From positions 124,001-188,000 of the forward strand of contig NZ_JABEPR010000002.1 of NCBI RefSeq assembly GCF_013044515.1: 64,000 nucleotides of DNA. Reading direction: 5' to 3'. The DNA comes from Sphingomonas sp. ID1715. Its GTDB lineage: Bacteria; Pseudomonadota; Alphaproteobacteria; Sphingomonadales; Sphingomonadaceae. Position numbers and translations under genes: made by a program. Shown here one piece after another: positions 35,801 through 44,165 of the stretch. Each line of letters begins with the position of its first letter. Position 1 is the first letter of the stretch. Under the pieces are notes generated by a model. The model was not told the DNA's origin and did not search any database. It saw only the letters and a program-made list of their open reading frames with translations.

Positions 35801-36988
35801 CTCGCGGCCTTCGCACGCGAGCAGGCAGGCCATACGCCGAATGTGTGGGAGAAATGGGCGGAGAGTGCAGGTGACAGCACCGCGCGCCAAGAAGGGTTCA
35901 TTCGCTATTTGGTCGGCGCGGATGATCGGACTGTTGCTCATCTGGCGAGCGCTGCAAAGTGGCTCCCTGGTGTGGACGAACTGGCGAACTCCCCTCTGCT
36001 AGCCGGACTACGACCGGACGAGAAAAACCGACTACTTGCAAAGCTTGGGTATTCCTTCGGCCTGTATCCAAGCCCCGTTGATCCGCCCGCCGCCTGGCAG
36101 CCTGATGCTGAGCAGGCGCTCTCGGGTATCGCGCAATGGTGGCGGGAAAATCAGCGCGATCTGCGCCATGCGTATGATCGCGCGGTGTATCCCGAGGACT
36201 TTTCCTCCGCGGCCTTGGCTGACGGGAATAAGCCTGCCTGGTTCACCATGCTCTCGCTCGCAACGTTCCAGACTCTGGGGCGGATTAAGCCAGCGCAGTC
36301 CCGGCAGTTTGTTGCCAAGGCAATCCAGGATGGCTGGTGGCAGGAACTCGCGACAATCGATCCTTGTGACGAGGAATTGAGGCCTTTTGTCGAACGCCTA
36401 CGAGCTTGGAGTGATCCGGATGCGGATGAAGGCTACCTGATTTGGCGCAGATGCCTTCCTGATCTGTGCATGATCGCGCGGCATCTCGAGAACTACCAAA
36501 GGCTATTCATCAAATTGCCAGCGGTGGTCGTTCAAGAAGGCGATGTAAGCCTGCGCGGGCATTTGCGGCCGGCATTCTCTCACGTTGCCGCTCGCATGGG
36601 TATTGAAGCAGCGCCTCTGGCACGATCGCTCGGCATCGGCGCAAACTGGCTCGTACGAGAATTGGCCCGCAAGGGCATCTATTCGCAGGCACAGGCCGAA
36701 CAGATTATGCCTTACGGGTGGAGCACGGCGGAGCGCGTCCGTCGCCTCGTATATACGCTCGGCCTGGGCCAATTCGAGCGCGGCATTGACGAGGGACGCG
36801 TCCTGCATGGCGCAGTTGAACGTCTTATAGGCGGCGACGCTCAATTCGATGGCGATGGTGATCTGCCGTTGCACGTAATCACGCTCGCCAAGCACCGCGA
36901 TGACCTCGCCTCGATCCTCTACGATGCGGACGTCGAGGAATGGCGGCCGGGTAACGATTGGGACGATACCGACGATGAAGATGCCTGA
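29819..36988 (+). CDS. Giant double-GHKL (sacsin/Hsp90-like) ATPase
   Basis: The 2389-residue protein has two GHKL ATP-binding modules. Module 1 has the N-box FKELLQNAEDAGA at 35-46, NDG at 74-76 and VGRFGLGQKS at 101-110. Module 2 has LFELYQNAVDAQ near 1482 and GRFGLGFKTAHMLADEV near 1560. The parts between and after are helical with no domain that I know. GHKL proteins of this size in bacteria sit next to helicases in defence islands, and ATP-driven clamp closure on nucleic acid or protein is the likely mode. The alternative start is GTG 29783. It overlaps the helicase gene by 14 bases. Confidence 0.85.
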   Translation: MDIWSSGLVHSAETDILRLQQILRESYASGFTIFKELLQNAEDAGARHMVVAGHSGFDGAVNPLLRTPGLIVANDGKVFARHMEAITRASGGSKADERSAVGRFGLGQKSVYHLCDAFIALGRVEDQEGRPQTLIMNPWEHVAEADAAHRDWPKLSAAEGQMLLDKTAALGINRGMVLFLPLRTASLRPGVALCLSDTNWKPDSAIDDILAGEELAATLCCLRNLESIEIIPIAGEGRRISMRGGARRLSGPGVEGAPDIGGQVDGAGFELTFSGRQQWEPDGQAAQLLKADGWDKVFDIHGKHIPPKANPHGAVILCRSAAREGTGQLRLRNAVYLPLGTPLFTEPLERGACNIDVLVHGYFFVSSDRRKLRDDDHIETRWNQALRREVALPLLLDAMADALPGLPGDAERHALIRALQRTPWWDDHRAEACQGKALARCWPGDRSESWQVCSGASLRPVVRGDVASLARLMAAFPRLEDWCRENEIVLAFGTALADSDPRWPDEQLADLVRLAGPTAFQKGQVAETLSAVLEAAQPGEAARAALAETCRSAIAMVEQSFASAEKLKSLVRRLPQDRIFILPPSVENRELLRALAATGRSIPVKASWADQGGAMSRQLGLNETIELLAATEPFLAIRGAVAQEASALVSHLLRNGPPLDALAGDARARELQVIPARLMQDDADVRLSLGAIAALKRLGLLFDAAPNRELVVLAGAVASPAIYRVGLKDGGLGDLASAKKAESLLAVLRQANRFGDPGRCGELAELLGPDAPRDELRRLVARDPALPSHVSLIELDELGGILDELVQALLQDREDCLVAAATTAELRKALRDRIGLRRIDLSELGTWLQDAQSGGTMPPMDDAKAMALLKSGIDEDVLKALPLHRSDGHEGLLSATDLFRGRTSDIAPALLPFTRLVELWGDPPAAAVQNRLIARWGPEAAIRTALSAPNPKCFTSEIAAALGEIENLPDDLIEALRHTAWIRAGGSGWRPTNVLDLPLDAEHALENLILDQGGLLFASALPSCLRDENVQRHLGRLQPDRSESFLLASQLAADHGATGLCLDVVEHLDELAKLARSDAELDAEAWPLIAAALRDGMADAVVAGMAEVLNAPARAGIVTQLNALTNLSGLGTNAEAARRLYRAAFGRNLAALTNGSSYLPADLHVPTEAGGFGRADSVALSAAGIESSALVAREYADKLDQPEDQATPFNSIRKPAAADWLSAIERAFSPLSQYDVRDGILLALAMLGRDEKIQALAAKWEGQRSFHRICDDFDMLADEQRGMANSNRERLAELRFAVEFPELGLVNVRSAAGTDCTVPLSGKGDALLLDCIPRGIERDDAGYRHVYDLVIGPVSPCDEAEARRLLDQFVRKLALALMLGFERHKAALSELLASYFASDQRTLADTCAELQEVLHDRLAGIKTGPVMRAALNEYHRDAPRDRDKARNALWAAAQSDEGARELLEATRQKIDEMGYAPHRVLFELYQNAVDAQAQWHGNGRFRVEAIYDGDEVITCLRVIHWGRPVNQPGSDPLKAEEEGHRRDLSNMLAINHSAKDGDAVTGRFGLGFKTAHMLADEVRLASGGIAIRILGGMIPTDWDAGGSTVIPFHDRGRKATLIEIPVASARSEEALEAWQSFRDAAPFLAALGQDASIELVGHEGETVFRHEDHRLVDGVSWLTIDSGRHLLRFDLGNDFRLYLPFGRNGPHALPGDVPQFWHLVPLVGERRRGAWLLEGRFPVDPGRTQLSGTADEKDSRFARLGLALGPRIIAFYDRCLADWAGFARATGLDLEGREDFWRKLVHLFAQDLASQGSEQSLHKSGNGLARLWAERPLVPLAFGGATRAADVKWRLSGSLADRGALSAISGLLTDDELNNSVVTEETGQLLRSVGLPSGQRLDAVTLAEVLAGAEGIDCVLAERLSCLCGEVVSLAMTGEEESGFRKFLRERLWVAEDGSWQPIRLLAFPQGDSDEQERAAFAPASGRLAANYGGAAFDLAAFAREQAGHTPNVWEKWAESAGDSTARQEGFIRYLVGADDRTVAHLASAAKWLPGVDELANSPLLAGLRPDEKNRLLAKLGYSFGLYPSPVDPPAAWQPDAEQALSGIAQWWRENQRDLRHAYDRAVYPEDFSSAALADGNKPAWFTMLSLATFQTLGRIKPAQSRQFVAKAIQDGWWQELATIDPCDEELRPFVERLRAWSDPDADEGYLIWRRCLPDLCMIARHLENYQRLFIKLPAVVVQEGDVSLRGHLRPAFSHVAARMGIEAAPLARSLGIGANWLVRELARKGIYSQAQAEQIMPYGWSTAERVRRLVYTLGLGQFERGIDEGRVLHGAVERLIGGDAQFDGDGDLPLHVITLAKHRDDLASILYDADVEEWRPGNDWDDTDDEDA

Positions 36989-39662
36989 AGCACTGGCTGC
37001 CGATGCGAGGGTGAACCACCCACGTCACGGCATGGGTCAGGTGATCGCAGATGCCGGCGAATTCGTTGTTGCCCGCTTTGGCGCAGCGATCCAGCAGGTC
37101 CTGCGCACGGAACTCACGCTCGCTCGATCGCTCAATCAGGCACTGGCGAGCGGCACATTCGATGGAAGTGCGGAAACCTTGATGCGCGCCAGCGCCATGG
37201 CGATACGGTCGGTGAACGACCAGTGGGGGGTGTTTTCAAGATCGCGCGTCCAGCTGCTCCCACACCAGCTCTGGGTCTGCCACAAGGTCAACCGGACCTT
37301 CCCCTTCAGATGGTTGGTGGCCGACGATGTGGGTCTGGGAAAAACCATAGAAGCTGGTCTTGTGCTCATGCCTTTGGTGGCTCGGGCGCAAATCCGTCGC
37401 TTACTCGTGCTGGCCCCTGCGAAACTGGTTCCCCAATGGCAAAAGCGTTTACGCCAGATGTTCGATATCCGCCTCCAGGTCTACGACCGCTCGGTTGATA
37501 CGCCGGCGGTGGATTTTTGGGATACGGCGAACATGGTGGTCGCATCCGTCCACACACTTCGCCGGGAAGTCGCAGACGGTCGGTCCGAAGGTAGTCGATT
37601 TCTCTCCGCTGACCCGTGGGACGCGGTCGTGGTTGACGAGGCGCATCACCTCCATGCCGATGAACGGACTGGAGAGACCCTTTCTTTCCAGCTCCTGCGC
37701 GCGCTCGAGGAACGGCACAAGATCCGCTCGCTCTTGCTGTTCACTGGCACCCCGCACCGCGGCAAGGACTTCGGCTTTCTGTCCCTGCTCAGCCTGCTCG
37801 ATTCGGACCAGTTCGGACCCGAACATGACATCGATGAGCAGTTGAGCAAGCTTCCCGAAGTCATGATCCGCAATAACAAGGCGACGGTCACCGACCTTAA
37901 AGGGAACCGGCTCTTCACTCCGGTCACGGTGGAGACGCGCGAATACGCCTTCAGCCCAGAGGAAAGCGCCTTCTACGAAACGTTGAGCAGCTTCATCATC
38001 GATGGGCGAGCCTATGCGTCAACCCTCGATGGCCGGGCACAGTCAGCGCGCATGCTCCTGCTTATTGCCCTGCAAAAGCTGGCCGCCAGTTCGATTGCCG
38101 CCATTCGCAGCGCTCTGACCAAGCGCCGGGCGAAGCTGGCCGATGTTGCCGAACAGGCACGCGCTCCCTCTCCGACCATAACCGAAGGAGACGAGGACGA
38201 GACGTTGGATGATCGCGCCCGAGCTGACGAAGAAGCATGGAGCAAAATGCTCGCCGAGCTGATGGAAGGCGAGATCGCGAGGCTTGATGAACTGCTCGAG
38301 TTGGCCGAACCCATCCAGCAAGAGCGAAAGATCGAACGTCTGGTCGATCTCATCGACGGCGAATTGCCCGCTGACGAGCCCGTACTCCTCTTCACCGAAT
38401 ACAAGGCGACCCAAGCTCTGGTCGTCGATGCCCTGCACGCCCGTTTTGGTCACGGCTGCTGTGGATTTATCAATGGCGATGAGCGCTTGGACGAGGTCAA
38501 CCGGGCAGACGGTTCGCGAGGGCCAAAGAGTTGGTCCCGCGACGCGGCAGCAGAAGCCTTCAACCAGGGCGGCATCCGCTTTCTCGTGTCAACCGAGGCA
38601 GCCGGCGAAGGTATCGACCTTCAAGAGCGTTGTGCGACTCTCGTCCATGTCGACATGCCCTGGAATCCGATGCGTCTGCACCAACGCGTTGGCCGGCTGT
38701 CTCGCTATGGTCAGACGAGGCCTGTCCAGGTGTTCATTCTGAGAAACCCGGACACGGTCGAGGCGCGAATTTGGGATTTGCTGAACGCCAAGCTGGAGCG
38801 GATTCAGCGCGCCCTCGACGAGGCCATGGATGAACGAGAAGACATCAGTCAGCTCGTCATCGGCATGACCGGTCCGAGCGCGTTCGAGAAGATATTTGCG
38901 GTCGGGCAGACGCAATCGCGCGAAAGTCTTGACCAGTGGTTCGACCGGGAAGCCGCCACCATTGGCGGAGAAGATCTGGTCGACAAGGTCAAAACGATGC
39001 TCGGAAACGTGACCCGCTTCGACTTTGCCCAGGTCGGACGAAATCTCCCGCAAGTCGATCTTCCCGATCTCGAGCGCTTTTTCGCGATGATGATGGAATT
39101 CGAAGGCCGGCGCGTGTTCCGGAGGGACGACGGGTTGGATGTCCTGACACCTGAGAAATGGGTCGATGAAGATTACGCAATGCAGGATCGGTACAAAGGC
39201 CTGCTATTCGATCGCAACGCCAGCCTGGCAAATCGGGAAGGCCCGACGCGTCTTATGGGGGTGGGGCACACGCTTTTCGATCGTGCTTTGAAGGAAGGAG
39301 AGGGCCTGCAAAGCACGTTGGCGATCTGCCTGCGATTGCCCGCACCCTTGCTCATTGCGTCGGTCGAGGACCAGGTCACCGGCCAGGACCATTCGGTTAC
39401 CAGGATTGTGTTGGGGGCATGGCGGGACCCGGGAGGTCGGACCCACGTCCTGCGTGATTGGGAAGTTCTGCAGATGCTGAACACGTTGGGACGAGCAGAC
39501 AATCCCAAGCTGCCTTCCTTGAACGGCGAGCAATTGAAGGCACTAGAGGCGGATCTTCTTTCGGCAATGTCGGCAAGCTTGCCGACTGTCGCCGACATGA
39601 TGACCCGGCCCGGCATCCGTAGTGAGATCATGCTCCTACCGGATCAAGACGACGGTACCTGA
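36975..39662 (+). CDS. SNF2-family helicase/translocase (DrmD/RapA-like)
   Basis: The 895-residue protein has SF2 Swi2/Snf2 motifs: ADDVGLGKTIEAGL (Walker A at 117-124), VVVDEAHHLH near 220, LFTGTPHRGKD, LVSTEAAGEGIDLQ and RVGRLSRYGQTRPV. It most resembles RapA or the DISARM DrmD helicase and lacks nuclease motifs. It probably translocates on double-stranded DNA with the GHKL protein as partner. The start at 36975 overlaps the GHKL stop by 14 bases, and ATG 36981 is an alternative. It ends the island, with 100 bases to the next small gene. Confidence 0.87.
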   Translation: MKMPEALAADARVNHPRHGMGQVIADAGEFVVARFGAAIQQVLRTELTLARSLNQALASGTFDGSAETLMRASAMAIRSVNDQWGVFSRSRVQLLPHQLWVCHKVNRTFPFRWLVADDVGLGKTIEAGLVLMPLVARAQIRRLLVLAPAKLVPQWQKRLRQMFDIRLQVYDRSVDTPAVDFWDTANMVVASVHTLRREVADGRSEGSRFLSADPWDAVVVDEAHHLHADERTGETLSFQLLRALEERHKIRSLLLFTGTPHRGKDFGFLSLLSLLDSDQFGPEHDIDEQLSKLPEVMIRNNKATVTDLKGNRLFTPVTVETREYAFSPEESAFYETLSSFIIDGRAYASTLDGRAQSARMLLLIALQKLAASSIAAIRSALTKRRAKLADVAEQARAPSPTITEGDEDETLDDRARADEEAWSKMLAELMEGEIARLDELLELAEPIQQERKIERLVDLIDGELPADEPVLLFTEYKATQALVVDALHARFGHGCCGFINGDERLDEVNRADGSRGPKSWSRDAAAEAFNQGGIRFLVSTEAAGEGIDLQERCATLVHVDMPWNPMRLHQRVGRLSRYGQTRPVQVFILRNPDTVEARIWDLLNAKLERIQRALDEAMDEREDISQLVIGMTGPSAFEKIFAVGQTQSRESLDQWFDREAATIGGEDLVDKVKTMLGNVTRFDFAQVGRNLPQVDLPDLERFFAMMMEFEGRRVFRRDDGLDVLTPEKWVDEDYAMQDRYKGLLFDRNASLANREGPTRLMGVGHTLFDRALKEGEGLQSTLAICLRLPAPLLIASVEDQVTGQDHSVTRIVLGAWRDPGGRTHVLRDWEVLQMLNTLGRADNPKLPSLNGEQLKALEADLLSAMSASLPTVADMMTRPGIRSEIMLLPDQDDGT

Positions 39663-39761
39663 CCACCATCTCCCGTTTCTGAGGAAAGGCTGCGGGTCTC
39701 TCGTGGAGCATGTTTTTCTGGCTTGAGCCCTTGTTTCTGCTATGTTCTGAGGAGAGGTGAG

Positions 39762-39992
39762 ATGAATGCGATCATGACGCAATCCGACTTTGAACGCTCC
39801 GATTCTCAGCCCTCCCAGCAGTGGGAGGGACTTGCCGAGATCGATCAGGCCATCCGCGAAAATCGGTTGACCGAATACAGGTGGAAAAAGACCTGGGCTG
39901 ACCCGTGGGCGAGACGGCTGGGCATCTTCGCGCTCACCCTCTTTGCCATCTTCGCTGGGTTCGTGATCTACTGGGACGTTCTGCGCGGCTGA
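39762..39992 (+). CDS. Small single-pass membrane protein
   Basis: The 76-residue protein has a polar N-terminus and one C-terminal transmembrane helix (RLGIFALTLFAIFAGFVIYW). AGGAGAGG precedes the ATG at 39762. No family is recognised. It converges on traG with only 2 bases between the stops, so it may be a backbone gene marking the right edge of the inserted island rather than part of the defence system. Confidence 0.65.
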   Translation: MNAIMTQSDFERSDSQPSQQWEGLAEIDQAIRENRLTEYRWKKTWADPWARRLGIFALTLFAIFAGFVIYWDVLRG

Positions 39993-39994
39993 CC

Positions 39995-42703
39995 TTACCA
40001 CTTCTTCACGTCGTCAGCTGCCTCGGCACTCGCTCCCCGAGCATCTCTGGTAACGGTATCGAGACGCTCTCGCGCTCCGCCGATCCGCTGCCGCCCAGCC
40101 ACCTGAACGCGTTCGACCTCATCCCGAATGCCGCCGGGATCCGTTTGCGGCGCGGCTGACGGCATGCTCCCTCCGACCGAAGCTCGGCCTCGAACTGCCT
40201 CGGCATCAGAGACGTTCGGTCGCGACACAGCCTGTCCGGGGGTGAGCACCAGACGCTCCTCGATCCCGTCCCGAAGCTGTTCAGCGTAGCTCTCGATGAA
40301 CTTGGCTTGCAGCGCCTGGCCTTCCGGGCTGAGCTGGAACGCCACATCGTCGAAGCGAGCGTTTCCATAGAAATCCCGATTGCGCTCGACCTCGACTAGT
40401 CCCCACTCGCGATAAGCCTGCGATAGGTTCAGGCTCCCGGCCGCGCTGTTCCCTTCAAAGAACGACGCCTGAGACTCCAAACGGTTCGCCAGTTCCTCGG
40501 CACGCCGCGCCTCTCGGCTGTAGCTTTGTGCCTCGGTCAGGGAGGCGTTCATGCCGGTCGCTGTCGTCGAGATAGACGAGCTCGACGAGGTGCTCACCGA
40601 GCGGGCAAATTCGTCGCGAGTGCTCGACCAGTTCCGGCTGTCAGACATCTGCTGGAGACTGCCCATGATCCGAGAGCGGTCTTCGGAAGCAATGCCAATA
40701 TCGCTGTCTGTCCACGCCTGATTTCGACCGCCCTTGAGTCCGGCCCCTGCGCTGAACACGCTAGTCTTGCCGCCCACCCCCATCCCCACGGATGCTTCCC
40801 CATTCAGGAACCATGCAGTCGTAATGTCGTCGGCGGCACGCCGTGACAGCCCGAACTGCCGCTGTAGGTTGGTGGAGGCCTGGTCGACTTCGCTGAAGGC
40901 CGTCTGGATGCTGTCCGAGCTGGACTGGCCTGTGGCGGTCTCAAAGCTGCTGCCGCGGCTGAACTGGTCGCGGAGCTCGCGGAAGCGGGTGACGGCGTTG
41001 GTCGTCGATTCGGAGGCGATGTTGGCATAGCTCTCGCTGTTGGAGCGGGCCTGTGATGCCATCGTTGATAGCCGCGACGTGAATTCCTGCCCGAGCGTGG
41101 GCGTGAAGGGATAGCTCGAGTTCGGAAGCTGGTCGTAGCTGGCCTCGCCGAAGCTCGTGGTCATCGAACCGGTGTCGCTGAAAGTCCGGGTCTGGCCGGC
41201 GCCATAGGTGAAGCTCGGCGCGATCGTGCCTTGCGCGAACTGGCGGGTGAGGACGCTCGAATTCTCGAAGCTGGTGTTGCCGAGCGCGACGTTGCCGGTG
41301 CTCGCCTCGCGCGCGGCTTCCTCGGCCGCGTTCTGGCTCGGGTTGAGGTAGCTCGTCGCGTGGTGCGAGATCGCCATCGCGCCCTTCGCGACGCCGCCGG
41401 CGAGGAATGGGACCGAGGCGATGAGGTAGCCCGCGAGGGTGCCGATGTCGCTGTTGACGTCGGCCATGCCGGTGAAGCTGGCGAGGCTCAGGCCGTTGGC
41501 GCCCGCGACCGCGGTCATGTCGGCCGCGCCCTTCACCATCAGCATCATGTGCAGGATCACGAACAGCGGACCCCAGGCAGCGAGATAGAAGAACCCGGTG
41601 ACGTAGCCTTTCAGCGCGAGCGGGCCGGTCTTTGGCATCAGGAACAGCGGGAAGAGGACCGGGAACAGCGCGTAGAACAGCACCGTCAGCACGACGTTGA
41701 GCAGAGGCACCCACTTCATCGCGTTGCTGGCGATCGAGCCGTAGGTCCGCTCGGTCTGGATGTCGGCGCGGGTCTGCGCATAGACGTCGACATTGCCGGC
41801 CCCGCTGCTGCCGGACATCGAGTGCATCGCCTGGCTCATCGCGTTGATAGTGAGCGTCTGCTTGAAGATGTCTGTCGCATTGGCCGAGACGCCGGCGAGG
41901 TACTGGTAAGCGATCGGCAGGTCCGCAAACAGCTTGGCTTTGGCGAGCGCGGCGGTCTGGTTCGGGTAGAGCTGCCGCCCGAACACCGTTCCCATGCCGT
42001 CGATCAGCCCCGCCCACTGGGCGTTCAGCGCTGTGTAGGCTTCGCGGCAGGTAACGATGCTCGAGCTGACTTGCCCCGACGAGGGGTCGCGCGTGAGGAA
42101 GCGCTGTGCGCGGGCCTGGCCCCCTGGCGCGATGGTGGCCCAGATGTCGTTGGTCTCGGCGAGCTGCTTCATCGAATAGCGGCCGAGCAGCACGTCGTAG
42201 AACACGCACTGGCGGAAGTGCTCGTCGAGGTTGGCGGCGAACTCGGGATCCGAGATGCGCAAGGACCGCGTCGCGTCGTAGAGCCGCGCCCCGTAGATCA
42301 TCCCGTTCTTCGAATAGTTGAGGTCGCCGGGCAGGCCGAAAACCACCTCGGCCGACCCGGTCAGATAGTCGCCGACCTGGCTGGTGAAGCTCGCCATCAG
42401 CGCAAGGCCGAGCGGCACGTTGCTGACGTTGGCGGGGGCGAGGCCGGGGTTGAGGCGGTCGGTCACATGGACGTCGAGCCGCGGCACCATCAGGCACGAG
42501 TAGATCAACGTGGCGCCAAGGAACCAGTTGATCCACGCGCGCCAGTCCTGGTTGAACGCGAGCGTCAGCGCGGATAGGCCGAGCCCCATCACCAGCACGA
42601 CCTGGATCAGGCTCTTGTAGCCGCCGTTGCCCGTCCACGCCGCGACCGCCTGGAAGACGTTGACGAGATAGTCCCCGCCGCCGACCGTGAAAATCTCGAC
42701 CAT
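39995..42703 (-). CDS. traG: TraG, mating-pair stabilisation membrane protein
   Basis: The 902-residue protein has a TraG N-terminal domain with several transmembrane helices: near 20-60 (SLIQVVLVMGLGLSALTLAF), about 330-400 (WVPLLNVVLTVLFYALFPVL) and about 430. A long polar, helical C-terminus follows. In F-type systems TraG works in pilus assembly, mating-pair stabilisation and entry exclusion. It is the promoter-distal gene of the tra operon. Its last third looks less GC-biased in codon choice than the membrane half, perhaps from recombination at this island-proximal end. Confidence 0.9.
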   Translation of the reverse strand: MVEIFTVGGGDYLVNVFQAVAAWTGNGGYKSLIQVVLVMGLGLSALTLAFNQDWRAWINWFLGATLIYSCLMVPRLDVHVTDRLNPGLAPANVSNVPLGLALMASFTSQVGDYLTGSAEVVFGLPGDLNYSKNGMIYGARLYDATRSLRISDPEFAANLDEHFRQCVFYDVLLGRYSMKQLAETNDIWATIAPGGQARAQRFLTRDPSSGQVSSSIVTCREAYTALNAQWAGLIDGMGTVFGRQLYPNQTAALAKAKLFADLPIAYQYLAGVSANATDIFKQTLTINAMSQAMHSMSGSSGAGNVDVYAQTRADIQTERTYGSIASNAMKWVPLLNVVLTVLFYALFPVLFPLFLMPKTGPLALKGYVTGFFYLAAWGPLFVILHMMLMVKGAADMTAVAGANGLSLASFTGMADVNSDIGTLAGYLIASVPFLAGGVAKGAMAISHHATSYLNPSQNAAEEAAREASTGNVALGNTSFENSSVLTRQFAQGTIAPSFTYGAGQTRTFSDTGSMTTSFGEASYDQLPNSSYPFTPTLGQEFTSRLSTMASQARSNSESYANIASESTTNAVTRFRELRDQFSRGSSFETATGQSSSDSIQTAFSEVDQASTNLQRQFGLSRRAADDITTAWFLNGEASVGMGVGGKTSVFSAGAGLKGGRNQAWTDSDIGIASEDRSRIMGSLQQMSDSRNWSSTRDEFARSVSTSSSSSISTTATGMNASLTEAQSYSREARRAEELANRLESQASFFEGNSAAGSLNLSQAYREWGLVEVERNRDFYGNARFDDVAFQLSPEGQALQAKFIESYAEQLRDGIEERLVLTPGQAVSRPNVSDAEAVRGRASVGGSMPSAAPQTDPGGIRDEVERVQVAGRQRIGGARERLDTVTRDARGASAEAADDVKKW

Positions 42704-42739
42704 AGTCCTGGCTCCCGCCTTCTGGCGCGCTGGTGTGGC

Positions 42740-44164
42740 TCAGTGTGTCAGGGCGCGGGTCTGGACGCCGCGCGACCAGTCGAGCGAGGCGGCCATGCCG
42801 GGCGACATCGAGGCGGCGAGGACGTTCTCGATGAACGCCGTCTTCTCGATGATCTGCATGATCGCATTGACCTTGAGGTGCGTGTTCGCCTGGCGATCGG
42901 CGAGCGCCTGGCGGACCGTATTCACCTGGCCCTGCCACATCGCGATCTTGGCTTCGTCGGCGCCGATGAAGCTCGACATCGAGCGACCGGCTTCGCTGAC
43001 GATCCGGTCGAGCACCGCGAAGAGGAGGTCGACGCTGGCAATCTCGGCGAGCGTCTCGCGATCGTCGGTCGGCATACCGCGACCGTAGGCGGCCTGCACG
43101 GTGAGGATCTTGTAGAGCGGCACCGAGGCCACCTGCAGCAGCTCCTTCTGCCCCTCGGTGATCGCGGTGTCGTCGCGGATCGCCTGGACCATGCCGGCAA
43201 TCAGCCCGGCGACGCGCGGGCGCAGCGCCTTGGATGCCGGGACGCTGAGGGTCTTGAACGTGGGATTGAGGCACTGGTCGGGCTCGTCGCAGTCGAACAC
43301 CTTGACGGTGCTGCCGGCCGTGCCGTCGAGCAGCGCGGTCACCAGCGTCGAGGAGGAATCGCCGGCAAACGGCACGAATTTGCCCGCTTCGTCGTCCTTC
43401 GGCGGCACGTAGATGATCGTGCCGATCAGCGTCATCGCATATTCGGCGAGCTCGCGATCGAAGGTGCCGTTCGGCGAGAAGAAGGCCGACTTCTTGAGGA
43501 TGGTCCAGGTGTAGTTGCGCGCCACCGCCGGGTTGACGTCGGCATACTCGCCGTCGCCCTGCGCAGTCGTGCTGGCGCGCTGGCCCTTGGTGCCGCAGCC
43601 GTGCTTGGCCGCGGCATAGTCGGTGAAGATTCCCTCGGAATTGCCGATCGCCTCGCAGATCGCCTTGTCGGCAAGGTCGCCCTTCGGCCAGACGCCGCCG
43701 ACCAGCCCCTGCGCGAGCTCGCAGCTGTTGATGTTGAGATTGTTCATGAGCTGAGCCTTCTGGCTGAACTCCTGCATGATCTTCGAGCACTCGGGACAGA
43801 CGGTGTCGATCGCCAGGCTGAAGGCGAACCCCACGGCATTGTTGGCGACGGCCTTCAGCATCGCGACGAGCTCGCTCGCGTTGATGAAGCTGAAGGAGCC
43901 GGCGAAGATGTCGATGCCGCCGCAGCCCGCACGCGCCCGCGGCAGCTGCAGATTGGCGATGTTCGTCGTCTTCTGCGGAAAGCGCGTCCAGACATTGCCC
44001 AGGCTGTAGTAGCCGGCGGACTGGCCCTCGAATGCGGTCGGTCCGTTGATGTTCGAGGCGCCGCCCACGTCCTTCAGGAACGCGTCCATCGAGCTGCCGA
44101 CATCGGCCTGCGCCGAGGCGACGGGCAGGGTGATCGCCAGCAGCGCGGCGACCATGCGCTTCAT
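42740..44164 (-). CDS. traH: TraH, F-type conjugative pilus assembly protein
   Basis: The 474-residue exported protein has a signal peptide (MKRMVAALLAITLPVASAQA) and then the TraH pattern: MDAFLKDVGGASNINGPTAF, RAGCGGIDIFAGSFSFI, CPECSKIM and CELAQGLVGG. It acts in the periplasm or outer membrane during pilus extension and mating-pair stabilisation with TraF, TraU, TraW and TrbC. The start at 44164 is set by the signal peptide and lies 1 base from the traF stop. Confidence 0.92.
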   Translation of the reverse strand: MKRMVAALLAITLPVASAQADVGSSMDAFLKDVGGASNINGPTAFEGQSAGYYSLGNVWTRFPQKTTNIANLQLPRARAGCGGIDIFAGSFSFINASELVAMLKAVANNAVGFAFSLAIDTVCPECSKIMQEFSQKAQLMNNLNINSCELAQGLVGGVWPKGDLADKAICEAIGNSEGIFTDYAAAKHGCGTKGQRASTTAQGDGEYADVNPAVARNYTWTILKKSAFFSPNGTFDRELAEYAMTLIGTIIYVPPKDDEAGKFVPFAGDSSSTLVTALLDGTAGSTVKVFDCDEPDQCLNPTFKTLSVPASKALRPRVAGLIAGMVQAIRDDTAITEGQKELLQVASVPLYKILTVQAAYGRGMPTDDRETLAEIASVDLLFAVLDRIVSEAGRSMSSFIGADEAKIAMWQGQVNTVRQALADRQANTHLKVNAIMQIIEKTAFIENVLAASMSPGMAASLDWSRGVQTRALTH

Positions 44165-44165
44165 C

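Noticed and set aside
22652-39662. DISARM system
   Set aside because: A PLD domain, methylase and DrmD-like SNF2 helicase are present, but there is no DUF1998 protein (drmB) and no drmA helicase, which define DISARM.
19083-39662. BREX system
   Set aside because: No PglZ phosphatase, BrxC-type ATPase or Lon-like protein was found.
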